This document shows positions 45,198-56,255 of a stretch of DNA of 64,000 bases, piece after piece. The stretch comes from Adiantum capillus-veneris (lineage: Eukaryota; Streptophyta; Polypodiopsida; Polypodiales; Pteridaceae), in contig CM043951.1 in NCBI GenBank assembly GCA_014529385.2, positions 111,807,469-111,871,468 on the forward strand, in the 5' to 3' direction. Under the pieces are notes generated by a model. That model did no database searches. It was given only the letters and a program-made list of their open reading frames with translations, and had not been told where the DNA came from. Numbering within the stretch: the first letter of the stretch is position 1; each line of letters opens with the position of its first letter. Made by a program: the position numbers and the translations under genes.

Positions 45198-48100
45198 CTA
45201 ATCTAGAAAGAGTGAGGTCGAAGCAACTCCAAGCTCCGAGCGCAAGAGGATGAAACGTGACTCGTTGAGGCCTTTGGTCAAAATGTCTGCAATCATCTGG
45301 TCACTTGGACAGTGTTCAACCATAATGGTTTCCTTGCGTACTTCATACCTGACATAATGATAATGGACAGCAATATGCTTTGACTTATTATGTTGAACAT
45401 AGTCTTTTCATGACTAATAGCACTTTGGTTCTCACACCGCAAGGGTGTGCTAGAAAGAGAAGAGTGACCAATATCAACCAGCATTTGTCGAAACCAAATC
45501 AACTCACGAGCTGCAAGTGATGCCGCAACATATTCTGACTCACTAGTAGAAACTGCAACACAACGTTGTTTCTTGCTAGTCCAAGAAACAAGACAACCAT
45601 TTATAAAGAAGCAATTTCCACTAGTAGATCGCATAGATAAATGTGAGCTTGCCCAGTCTGCATCTGTGTAACCCAAAAGAGAAAGAGATTGCATAGAATC
45701 CGATGTGAGTTGTCGTCGATAGACTAAACCAAAATCTTTAGTGCCTTTCAAGTATTTCAACACACGCTTTGCAGCAGACCAATGATTAAGAGAAGGACAT
45801 GCAAGATGTTGTCCAAGATAATTAGCAGCAAACAGAATATCAGAACGAGTGTTCATGCCAACAAACTGAAGACATCCAATCAAGTTAGCATAAGGTTGAT
45901 TTGTGACAAGTTGACCGCCATTGTCAGAAGTGTTCTTCGTAGAGCTCGCAAGACAAGGTGTGTTGGCTGAATGTGCAGATTCCATACCAAATTTTTGAAT
46001 AGTATCTGCAATAAACTTTGACTGTCGAAGAAATAAAATACCTTTTGTACGGTTCCAATGGATTTGAATGCCAAGACACGAGTGAATCTCTCCAAGATCC
46101 ACCATATCAAATGAAGAAGACAATAACTTTTTCACTTGCTGAAGAAATCCCAAATCATTGGAAACAAGGATGGTATCATCCACATAAAGAGCAAGAATCA
46201 CAAAACTGCTACCTTGGCGTTTTATGTATAAGTTGGGGTCTGACGAGCAAGAGATGAATCCTTTAGAGGTGAGAAAAAGATCAAATTTTGTATACCAGGC
46301 TCGCGAATCTTGATTGAGACCATATAGTGCCTTATGGAGTTGAGCAACAAGGTCTTCTTTACCTGGAATAACAAACCCTTCTGGTTGTTCCATATAAATT
46401 TCCTCTTCCAAGTCACCATTAAGAAAAGCAGCTCGCACATCCATTTGATGAGCTTCTAAATCAAATTGAACAGCAAATGCCAATAAAACTCAAACACTTG
46501 TAATTCGAACAACTGGTGAAAAAGTCTCTTGATAATCAACACCAGCTACTTGGGAGTAACCTTTTGCAACTAAACGCGCCTTGAACTTGTCAAAAGATCT
46601 ATCTGCTTTTACTTTTGTCTTTTACACCCACTTATATTTAATAGCTGTACGACCAGGAGGTAATTCAGCTAGTATCCATGTACCTTTAGAGATAAGAGAA
46701 TCGTACTCTGCTTCCATAGCCTCTTGCCATTGATCCTTTTGTGGTGAAGAGATAGCTTCATCATAAGTAATGGGATCTTCGGAAGTAGAAAAAGAATTAT
46801 CAGCAATATCGTCATCATAAACATGACATGAGCCATGTTCAAAATCAATAGGCAGATCAACAAAAATATCAATATCATCATTGGTAACATTCGGAATGGA
46901 TGGTTGTGAAGAGAAAAGTTGCTCTATAGGAAGAGTTTCATCTTCTGAAACAAATGGAAAAGCTTGAAGCAATGATTTAGTATCATCAGAATCATCCATG
47001 GACCATGAGCCTCCCATAAGCTGTTCGTGAAAAGTAGCATCACGATTCACAATTACTTTCTTGGAGGAAGGGTCATTGAATTTGTAGCCTTTGGAAGTGT
47101 CATAATATCCAATAAAAATAACTTTAAGACCAGGAGCATCAAGCTTTGTTCGTGTTTCTTTGGGAACATGAATATAAGTAATACATCCAAAGGTTCAAAA
47201 ATGAGATACAGAAGGAATGTCACCTGTCCATGCTGTGATGGGTATCTTACCAGAGGGTGCAGTAGTAGGAAGATGATTCAGAATAAATACTGCTATCAAA
47301 GTAGCTTCAGCCCAAAAAACACGAGATAAGCGAGAATGAATCAGCATACATCTTACAGCATTGAGAATAGTGCGATTCTTTTGTTCAGCAACACCGTTCT
47401 GTTGAGGCGAATATGGAATAGTGTGTTCATGATGAATTCCACTGTCAGCACAGTGACTCACAAACTCTCGAGAAACATATTCGCCTCCATTGTCACTACG
47501 AAGCTTCTTAAGACGATGACCAGTTTGAAGTTCCGTAGCCTTGTGGAATTGTTTGAAAATAGATAAGGCTTCAGATTTTTTTCCAAGTGGAAATACAGTC
47601 GTATACCTTGAGAAATCATCAATGAAAGTAATGAAGTAGCGATATTGTGATCTCGAAGAAGGTAGAGATCCACATATATCAGTATCAACAAGATCCAATA
47701 TGTCATGAGAATGAGTTATATTTGAAAGCGGAAAGGGTTTGCGATTGTGTTTCCCAAGAGCACAAAATTCACAAATTCCCATATGAGGATGGGCTTTAAG
47801 ATCCATGCCATGAACAAGATCACGACGTTGAAGATCAAGGAGTTTTGAGAAATCAGCATGAACAAAACGGTGATGCCATACTTTGCAATCATGATCACCT
47901 GGAGTAGTGACAACATTTGCTAAAGCATCATTGAGAGAGAGTTCAAACAAATTACCATTTCGAGGAGCAGTGGCTATAGTCTGTCCATCTTTCTCAATTC
48001 GGCATTTGGTATGATCAAATCCAACAAACAGACCAAGATCAACAAGTCTAGAAACTGAAAGAAGATTACGTTGAAGATCTGGTACATGTAATACTCCTCG

Positions 48101-49352
48101 CAAAATTCGAGTGGAAGAAGATAAGGTACCAAGATATAAGTCTCCAATACCCTTTACTTGACAAGTAGTATCATCAGCAAGATAAACAACACGTTGAACT
48201 GGCAGTGGATGATAGTTATGGAGCCACTTAGACTGATATGTCATATTTCCTGTAGCACCAGAATCGACAATAAAAAGTGATCCATCGCGTACATGAAGTA
48301 TTCTGTCTGGAGCAACCGAACATAGGACGCAGCTTGTTTCTGGTACAATGTTGTTTCGATGTTCAGTAGCATATGCTCTATTGCGATCTGTGTCGAATCG
48401 ACGCTTATAGCACATATGAGTGGGATGATATGATCGTTCATAATATTCACAAGAAGAAGAAGAAGAGTCTCTAGATAAATGTGGTTGTTTTGTGATAATA
48501 TTGTGTTCTTCATCATATTGACGTGCCCAACAATCATCTTCAGTATGGCCATTTCTGTTGCAGTAAGAACATTGCTTATTAGGAAATTTGAGACGAGAGA
48601 AAATATTACCGCGACGGCCACCTCTGTGGTTTCCTCATTGAAATGGACGCCTTCGAGCATAAACAGCCCGTTCCATCTGTTGTGACTCAGTCTCCTCGTG
48701 TGAAATCATAGCTGTATAATGACTAGCATTACGACGTTCTTGACGTTGAGAGTATTCAATTAAAGACATGCAGGCTTGGTCGAAATCAAGACCATCTTTA
48801 TTAGAGAGAATAGTAACAATGTTATCATAAGAAGAGTCCTTCACTGTATCAAGGAGAAGTGTAATCAATTGCTTTTGTGGAACAGGATCACCGGCAGCAG
48901 CAAGTTGATTAATGATAGATTTGAAAGATTCAATATGTCCCGTCATGGCAGTACCAACTTCATATTGTAACTTGTTAAGCAACCCTCTGAAAGTTTGCAA
49001 TAAGGTACTTCCATACGTCGTGGGAAGTAGGCAGTTCGTACATATCAAGAAAAAGGGAATCAGTAAGAGCAGAAAGAATATACCGACAAGCTGCTTTATC
49101 ACGTCGTTGCCAATCCGTATAGGCAACATTCCAATCTTCAAATATAGGTCCTTCAGTGATAAGCACGTTATCATTATCTGTATCAACAGGCTAAGGCGGA
49201 CAAACACGATTTCCAAGAACAACATCGGAGAGTTCATCGCCTTCAAGAATTAACAACATCTTTTCTTTCCAGCCTGGAAAACCTTGATCTTGGAAAGGAG
49301 GAACAAAACGCTGGCTAGAAGGAAAGCCGTTGACGAGAATATTCATAGCCAT
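45198..49352 (-). pseudogene. copia-1b gag-pol polyprotein, broken
   Basis: Starts at the ATG of MAMNILVNGF (49352). Gag carries a TAG at 49191-49193, the same codon as in copia-1a, and a 32-bp deletion near 48986 that shifts the frame. Protease LFIVDSGATG and integrase (DTDICGS, LRSDNGGEY, NGVAEQKNRT) lie in 48415-47195. In the last integrase motif the glutamate is kept but the following Arg is Gln, and the first block reads DTDICGS where copia-1a has HIDICGP. A TGA follows at about 47195 and a TAA near 46622. RT and RNase H occupy 46483-45293, with LYVDDTILVS and a TSESEY block, preceded by a CGA to TGA stop near 46490. A 1-bp deletion near 45409 shifts the RNase H tail. Confidence 0.92.
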
Positions 49353-50118
49353 ATCTTCTTGCGAGAAGACGTATAAGATAAGATCGCAGAATTTGCACAC
49401 CATATATGGTGAAGGCCGCAATTGAGAATGAGAGAGATATGAGGACTGCGTTCTGTCAATGATAAAAAATTAAACGTAAGAAGGATGCTCAAGGAACTTC
49501 CAAAGATGTGAGAGACGTCACCCAAATGGGGCAGGGTAAAGGAGACGTTAATAATAAAAGAGTCCTCAAAATAGAGTGGCGTGAGACGCAAGATTGACGG
49601 CCACAATATGAATAGAAAAAAGCTAAATCTTCTCGAAAAAGTTAACGCCAAAATAAGAAAAACGATTGCGGACGCTTCACGAAGAAGTAGGACGAAGAAA
49701 GCTGCGTCAAGCTCAATTGCAGTAAAAACAACATAACTTTCTGTTGGAAACTCCGATTGACGCAAACCTAGAACTCAAATCGAAGAGCTCGAGGAGACGA
49801 ACAAGTTTTGGATGAAAAGTACCATTGCGCTATGCTCCATTGCGCTTTTCCCGTTTCTCCAAATTTTGAGCAGAACAGCAAGAAAAATTGAGATGAAGTT
49901 CAGGGTGTCATCAACAAGAAAACGTAATCAACGATTAGATTGATTAACAATAAATGTCACACAAAAAACTAATCATATTCTTCTTAACACAAAACAACCA
50001 CAGTTAACAAGAATCAATGCTCAAAAATAAAATTTAAAGTAATTTTTGAATCTTACATGCAAATCGCATACACATACTGTTTTGTCACCATGAATTGAAT
50101 CGGCACATGATCGTTACT

Positions 50119-50130
50119 GCTCTGATACCA
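50119..50130 (-). other. copia-1b primer binding site (tRNA-iMet)
   Basis: Minus strand TGGTATCAGAGC, a perfect match to the canonical plant initiator tRNA-Met primer site, next to the 5' LTR. Confidence 0.93.
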
Positions 50131-50275
50131 TGTTGAGATGCAGAGAGAAAGAGAGAGAGAGACGAGACAAGAGACACACCATATACGCTCCCAAAGACTG
50201 ATTCATATTGAGGACAAGATACAAATATATAGGTGAGACCAAGTTGAGTAGAGTGAGCCATATATAGCTCCAACA
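50131..50275 (-). repeat. copia-1b 5' LTR (145 bp)
   Basis: One mismatch to 44805-44949; followed by the AGCCG duplication. Confidence 0.93.
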
Positions 50276-50880
50276 AGCCGCCAGGTGGCTACACACCACG
50301 AAGTGGTCTATAACCTACAAGCCAACTTTGTGGTGAGAGAAAAACTACAACACCACACGAGTCTGGCACAACAAAGAAAAACAAGTTAGTACACATTTAA
50401 ACAAGTTTAAAAGGATACCTCAATAGTCTCTAGCTGTATATAGCTCTACAGTTGTAGTTGCTGGTTTTGATCGAAACTGGCAACTGCTTTATATAGAGAA
50501 TTTTTTTGATCAAAATATCTTGCAATCAAAAAGAAAAAATACAGATATTCGGTGATTATTTGGGATTTCAGCATATAATGATGTTTTATACGTTTTTTTT
50601 TTGTACGGGTGTATAAATGAAACCTAGATCACATTATATTCGTTCTTGTTGCAAAACTTGGTTTTGGGGACATCAGCCCACGACACACACATCCAAAGCT
50701 GCCAAAATGTGTTCCTATCCTAGAGGTTCTAATTCTTCTTCTTCTAGAAAGGGCTTTGGATGTAGTCTATGTCTTCTAGAACTCTTTCTAAAACTTGTTC
50801 CTTGCCCTTTAAGTTTCCACATTCTAAAGCTCTGTACATTCATAATTGTTTGGACTTACCTAACCATGCTGTAAGTCCTG
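50276..50880. other. Unassigned AT-rich sequence
   Basis: No convincing gene. It contains phrases related to the 44.7-kb flank of copia-1b and a TATATAGCTCTACAG-like stretch near 50430-50450 that could come from an LTR, but I cannot pair it with another copy here. Confidence 0.4.
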
Positions 50881-53285
50881 ATCCTACTAATGTAGTTAAG
50901 TCAAACTCCTAAACTGGTGTTTTAAATACATCCTTGTTATTGTGGTCCTTTAGGTTAGTCTTGGTTTTTTCTTCAATGTTTATTAGGTAGGTATGATCAT
51001 ATCCCCAATCCTGAACCATTCTTAGCTGTCTCATGAATGGTCTTCCTAATATGACATCTTAGTTGTTCTTTTTTCCAAAATCAACTATAGCAAATGCATG
51101 CTCATATTCAATTCCAAAACAGGTAACAATTACGTTCTCTAGAAGCCCCAAGGGTTTCTCCATATCCCCATATGCAAGCTGTAGTTTCAACGTTGTTGCT
51201 CTTAAAGCCGGTTTTCCCCATTTTTCCATGTTTGTTTTGTAGCAATGGCTACCCCAACTCCATTGTCAAGAATTACCATGGTGGTGACACTTTGAAATTC
51301 CGCAAGAAGAGTTGTGTTGCCATCTTCTCCTTCACAATATTCTTTGACTTTGTTTAGCGGTACCAACCCTGTGAGGTGCATCTTTTTGAGTTCCTTGATC
51401 CCCTCTTGAATTTGTGATAAAGGATCCTTTACACCAAAAATTTCCAAACAACTTCATATTATAATCCACATGTTTGTTTGTATCTGTAGAGCAGCTCAAT
51501 TAGCATTATTGTGCTTTTTACATGTATTGATAATATGTGTATCAACTCCTCAATGTGGATGACTTTCTTGGAAGAGAGTCTCTGAGATGGGATGGCAACA
51601 ACATCTGATCTGAGATGGGATGGAAACAACATCTGATCTTGCCTTGTGCTCTCCCATATAGAAAGGTAGTGTCCTTAGTGATTGAGACTAGTTGTCCATA
51701 GATTGTACAAGTCCTTGGTCTCCCTAATATGATTGGTGTTTCTAGATTAATCTGAGATATATCCTCAAATTCCCCTATGGATGGAAAAAACACTCCTCTT
51801 TCATCACTAGCCTAGTTTACCTGTTTGCTTAGCTCACTCTCTTCGTTGGGCCCTCTAACTTGTTTCCACAATTCTTGAAGACCATCTATTTCTTTACAAC
51901 CCTCTATTATAGATAAGTGAAATTCCTCAAAAGAGTTATCTGTGGTATCCAATACTATCCTTGGTCCTAATGTTGGGTCCTTGAGCTTTGGTCGATGCTC
52001 GTGACTAGGATCTCATTTTATCCAATACTATCCTTGGTTCTAATGTCAGGTCCTTGAACTTTGATTGATTCTCGTGACTAGTATCTCGTTCTATCTGCTC
52101 TTGGTTTAGTGGATTATTTGTGTTGGTGGGACAAGGGCCCCATCCATATGTTTTCCAACTGATGGTTCCAACAAATCTTGGGATGTGTGACTCATTTTTT
52201 GACACATTTCAAGCCTTTTCTTTTCAAGTTCTGCATAGGGATATGTAATCCACCTTTGCTCTTGGGTTTGGTTGTTTTGAAGTCGTTCTTCGTACTCTTT
52301 AACGAGGGCATGTAATGGCTCTTCGTACTCTTCATACTCTTTAACGAGGGCATCTAATGGCTCATTGATTTTTTCTACTAGTATGGATCCTCCCAAACTA
52401 GCATTCTTGGGATTTTTGACTAGGTCTAACATTGGTGATACCTCAAGGGTTCCCCTTCCCTTGTTTTTTTCTCCTTCTAGTTTTCTCAGTTTTTCTTTGA
52501 TCTGTTTCAACTGAGAAAGTTTGTTCTCGCTCCTTTCTAGAACTTATTTGAGCTTTCCTAGCTCTCCATGTGTTCTGTTGATTTTTTTACTCAATACTAG
52601 GTGTATCATTTTTTGGTTCTCCAATGATGTGTTCAGCTACTGCTTTTTGAGCTTGGGCTCTCATGATCACCTAGATTGGTATCCCTACTTCTTTTTCTGA
52701 CCCACTACTAAATAGTATTGTCTTTAGTATATTCAATGCTACTTTTTCTCCCTTGTTTGCATTCTTTAGGAAATCAGGGGTCAAATGAATCATTCCACAT
52801 TCTGGGCAATATGCATTTACCATAATGCTTCTGTTGTGAGGATAGTCTCTCATCAAGTAGTCTTCGCCACACTTGTAGCATGGACCCTTGGGTTGTTGAG
52901 GTTCTCCTTGAGTAGCCCTCTACAGATAAGCAGGTCTTGATAATCCTCCACGCGCTATGAATAGAAATGTACATTCATCCAGGTTGTATCTACCTTCTCC
53001 TCCTAGAGCATGCGCAATAGCTGCTAGTCCTACCGATGCAATCATGCTCCATGGTTGTAGCATTTTTGGTTTTGAAGGTGGATAGTATCCTATGTTGGCA
53101 TATATCCACTAGGCTCTTCATAATATGTTGGGATTGGAACTAAGGCTTTCTCCCTAGGTTCTTCTACTAATGATGCATATCTAAATTCTATCGGTCTCTT
53201 CCTTGGCAGTGGAGTTGTTGTCCCAAGACAAATTGTGGTCTTTCCACTCCTATTGGCTTTGAAAAAATCCATGTTCATTAGGAGA
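50881..53285 (-). pseudogene. Old Ty3/gypsy-like gag and protease fragment
   Basis: Read on the minus strand. Near 52880-52780 there is a knuckle-like pair, CYKCGEDYLMRDYP (last Cys changed to Tyr) followed by YCPECGMIHL, in frames that now differ by a shift. A charged linker (52510-52106) contains tandemly repeated LVKEYEE segments. At 51300-50990 lies a protease-like end: VILDNGVGVAIA, then VILGRPFMRQLRMVQDWGYDHTYL-type sequence read through one stop. The ILGRPFMRQ block is typical of plant gypsy protease-RT junctions. No RT or integrase follows. It contains several short tandem duplications (51582-51638, 51947-52092, about 52280-52350). Confidence 0.65.
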
Positions 53286-53437
53286 AATATGAACCCCAAA
53301 AGGTCCTTGTAAGGATTTCTAATTTTAGGTATTCAAGGCTAAAAATGTGCGTTGTTAAGGGGACAAGGGAAATGATTGAAGGTAGCTTTATAGGAATTTT
53401 TAATGGCCCTTAGAGGCTTTTTCTAAACAAATAAAGA

Positions 53438-53720
53438 CACTACAAGAGGCTGTGTGCTCTTGTGACGCTGTTAGCGACAGAAATACACTGGGTTTTTATA
53501 ACCCCCGGCGTCGCTAAAACCGTCTCTATATGCGTCGCTATAGGCGTCCCTATATGCGTCGCTATATAGAGACGCTCATAGCGACGGTCATAGTGATGGT
53601 TATAGCGACGTTTACACAGAATTCTATAGCGACGCTCATAGCGACGCTACAGAGCCATAAATAGCGACAGTTATAGCGACGCCCAAGAGAATTTTTTTTT
53701 GGTGATAGGGCATTGAATGC
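53438..53720 (-). repeat. CACTA-B 3' terminal inverted repeat and subterminal repeats
   Basis: CACTACAAGAGGCT followed by a dense array of GCGTCGCTAT-type motifs in both orientations, homologous to 10590-10805 in CACTA-A. These are the likely docking sites for the TNPA-type protein. Confidence 0.88.
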
Positions 53721-54062
53721 CCTGCCACCCATCAACCATATTGTACTTGATTCACTTTTTAAAAAAAGTGCAAGGGTAGATAATAGACCCAAAATAGTCA
53801 CCCACAAGACGCATTGTTTGCAAAATTGACAAGCGTAAAATTGACAATTGTACACATCATAGGCAAAATGAATTGATTGGAAAATGTAATAATGACAATT
53901 GTACAACATCATAGGCATAAAGAATTGATTGGAAAAATGAACTGCGGTGACAAATGTAATAATATACATGGTTAAAAAAGACGTATAAAATCCGTCTCAT
54001 GATACATAAGCTATGAGAAACCCTAAACTAATGCTATCTAGCTACGGCTAAACTGACGTCGT
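53721..54062 (-). other. CACTA-B region downstream of the Transposase_24-like gene
   Basis: AT-rich 3' region with repeated phrases of the type TTGCCAATCAATTC and TACAATTGTCA. It matches 10227-10590 of CACTA-A. I see no gene. Confidence 0.6.
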
Positions 54063-55371
54063 CTAGTCAGACGTCTCATCGCGTCCAAGCGGCGTATCTG
54101 TCAGATTCTACAAAAAAAGACAATAAGACAGCTTTCAGTAAGTATAAACATATAACGACCTTTATAAAACAATACAAAAAATAGAAAAGAGTAAACCCTA
54201 ATACTAACCATGCCGCCGCGAGAGTTGAGGATGTCCATCAGGGAGTTTAAGCCCTTCATGCCTGCGTACTCGCGCTCGTACGGTGTGGGATCACGTCCTG
54301 TCATCGACCACTGTCAAACATACAAAGATTTCATTATGTTAGAATTAAAAAACTCATAAACCCTAAACTATCGAACATAAAGAGCAATGCGAAAACACTT
54401 ACAAAATCGGCCTCAAATGATGCCCATCCACCGCTCCCCAAGTGGTGCGAGCTCCCTGCCTCTACTCGTGCTCTGGCTGCATCCTTTTGTTGCTTCCACT
54501 TGTCGGGATTCTCGCGCGCTGCTTTCTTCGCATTCTTCCAATCTTCTTTGGCCAGCCAATCTGGCCTGTTCCACCCATGCTTGATTGCCTTTTGCACTTC
54601 GGAACGCTTGTGTTTGCAGTATTCGCGCATTCGAATCTTCCTTAGGTCTTCATTGAAGCGCTGGTCCCGTGTTGGAACGAGAAACTCATTATGAAGTATG
54701 CTGATGACTCTGTTTTTTAAATCACTTGGTACGTCACTCCATTTGTTTAGTATGTAGTGTCTAAACAGCTGAGAGCAAAGACCACGCATGCGCGAGATCA
54801 CCTTCTTGCCATCATCATCCATGATGATGCTGCCGCTGAAGTCGACGGAGTAAGGCAAGCCCTCTGGCCGTTGACGCGTGAACCTGGGTGTTCCGACAGG
54901 GGTCTCTAGCGGTGTGTCAATGGGGGTACGGACATCAGGTGTCTCCACTGGCGTCTGGGCCCCGAAGCGAGGAGTGTCGAGTGGGGTGGCTCCTGGTGGA
55001 GTAGGTAGAGGTGTGTAGCTGCTAGGAACAGTCAACCGCGCAAAACCTGGCGTAGATGGCGATGCTGTGGCTGGTGTGGGGGCGGGAAAAGAAGGGGAGG
55101 GTAAAGAGCCTCGTCGAACACGAGGCGGTGTGGAGGCATCGGCGGCGGAATCCCCACAACAACCGTCACCGCCACCACTACAGCGCCGGTGTCTAGACGA
55201 GTGTGAAGATCGTCTCGTTGACGCTGAAGCTTCGGAGCGCGCCGAATGCTCCGAAAGAGAGGGAGATGCGGATGGAGTAGGGACGCGCGATGATGCGCCA
55301 GAGCGATGATGCTCCACGTACCACTGTCTGTACTGCGGTGACAAAGAAGAAAGAAACTCCTCATCATCCAT
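54063..55371 (-). CDS. Transposase_24-like (TNPA-like) CACTA protein, apparently intact, 371 aa
   Basis: Three exons: 55371-54403, 54310-54209 and 54107-54063, with GT-AG introns. All exon lengths are multiples of three, and the frame is open from ATG (MDDEEFLSS) to TAG. Residues about 25-140 are Ser/Pro/Thr-rich with PTPSAS and DTP/ETP repeats. Residues about 170-300 are basic, with RGLCSQLFRHYI, RMREYCKHKRSEVQ and RPDWLAKEDWKNAKKAAREN, ending in SSHHLGSGGWASF. After that comes a short TGRDPTPYE motif, the usual order in the plant Ptta/En/Spm Transposase_24 family (Pfam PF03004). It probably binds subterminal repeats and assists the TNP2-like transposase. The copy in CACTA-A has two stops. 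Exon borders are inferred from sequence and agreement between the two copies. Confidence 0.78.
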
Positions 55372-55460
55372 AGCTGCATTAAACACACGAATATTTAAAC
55401 TTAATATTGAAAGAATAGAGTAGACAATGACGCAAAGACCATTAAATACAATGACGTAAT

Positions 55461-56250
55461 TGTTAGGAAATAAGACGTAGCTAAATAGATAATTGAGTAG
55501 ATTGCTTAATGGAGAGAGACAGATTTATATACACGAGATTATAGAGTAGAGAGAGAGAGGGTACACACGATATACGTGGTTCACCCAATGTGGGCTACAT
55601 CCACGGGAAAGCAGCCACTCAATGGCTTTAGTACTTCAAAACAAGAAGTAGTTTACAAAGGGATTATACCCTTAATGGAGCTCCCGCCTTGCTTCACTCT
55701 CACCACCTCACACTCACCTTGTTGCTTCAACTTCACACTATGAAATGTGTGTAGAAATGGCCTCCTTTTATAGGCCAAAAGGGCTGCCCTCTCTTATGAG
55801 AGACAGCCATGTGTAGCCGCCCTTGTGCGAATAAGTCCAAATCGGACCCTCCAATCCGCCCATGTGTGGCCGCCCTTGAGAAGACAAGTCCGCTTTTGAA
55901 TTCGGCCACCGGCCATTGAATTCGGCCACCGGCCACCGGCCATTGACTTCCGACCACCGGCCACCAGCCATTGACTTCCGACCACCGGCCATCGGCCATT
56001 GACTACCGGCCACCAGCCAACCGACCGGTTGTTTTCCGACCACTTTCCGGCCGCCGTCCGGCCATAATATTCCGGTGAAAAAGAATATTCCAGCGAAAAA
56101 AGATGCCCCTGATTCTTGTCCGTGAAAATTTTGGTTTCCGGTGAGTGATTTTCCTTCACGCACGATGGCTTCTCCTCATAATGGGGGCCTTAGAACTGTG
56201 CGCTTTTACCACAGAAAATTACAAGGGTAAATCAGGCTCCATACTTAACA
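55461..56250 (-). repeat. Solo LTR of copia-2 family (790 bp)
   Basis: TGTTAGG...CTTAACA with a perfect 5-bp target duplication GTAAT (55456-55460 and 56251-56255). It is homologous over its length to the copia-2 LTRs, with a longer GC-rich minisatellite (about 55897-56031) and a deletion near 56100 that removes a CTCGAGGGCCTCCGCC-like segment. No internal sequence. Confidence 0.92.
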
Positions 56251-56255
56251 GTAAT

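Larger units (their letters stand above)
44805..50275 (-). mobile_element. copia-1b: second Ty1/copia copy with 145-bp LTRs
   Basis: Complete element of the copia-1 family with a perfect 5-bp target duplication AGCCG (44800-44804 and 50276-50280). The LTRs differ at one site, an A/C change in GAGAMAAG, so the insertion is very recent. Same domain order as copia-1a. It keeps the 95-bp integrase-RT segment that copia-1a lost but has its own 32-bp gag deletion. Confidence 0.95.
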
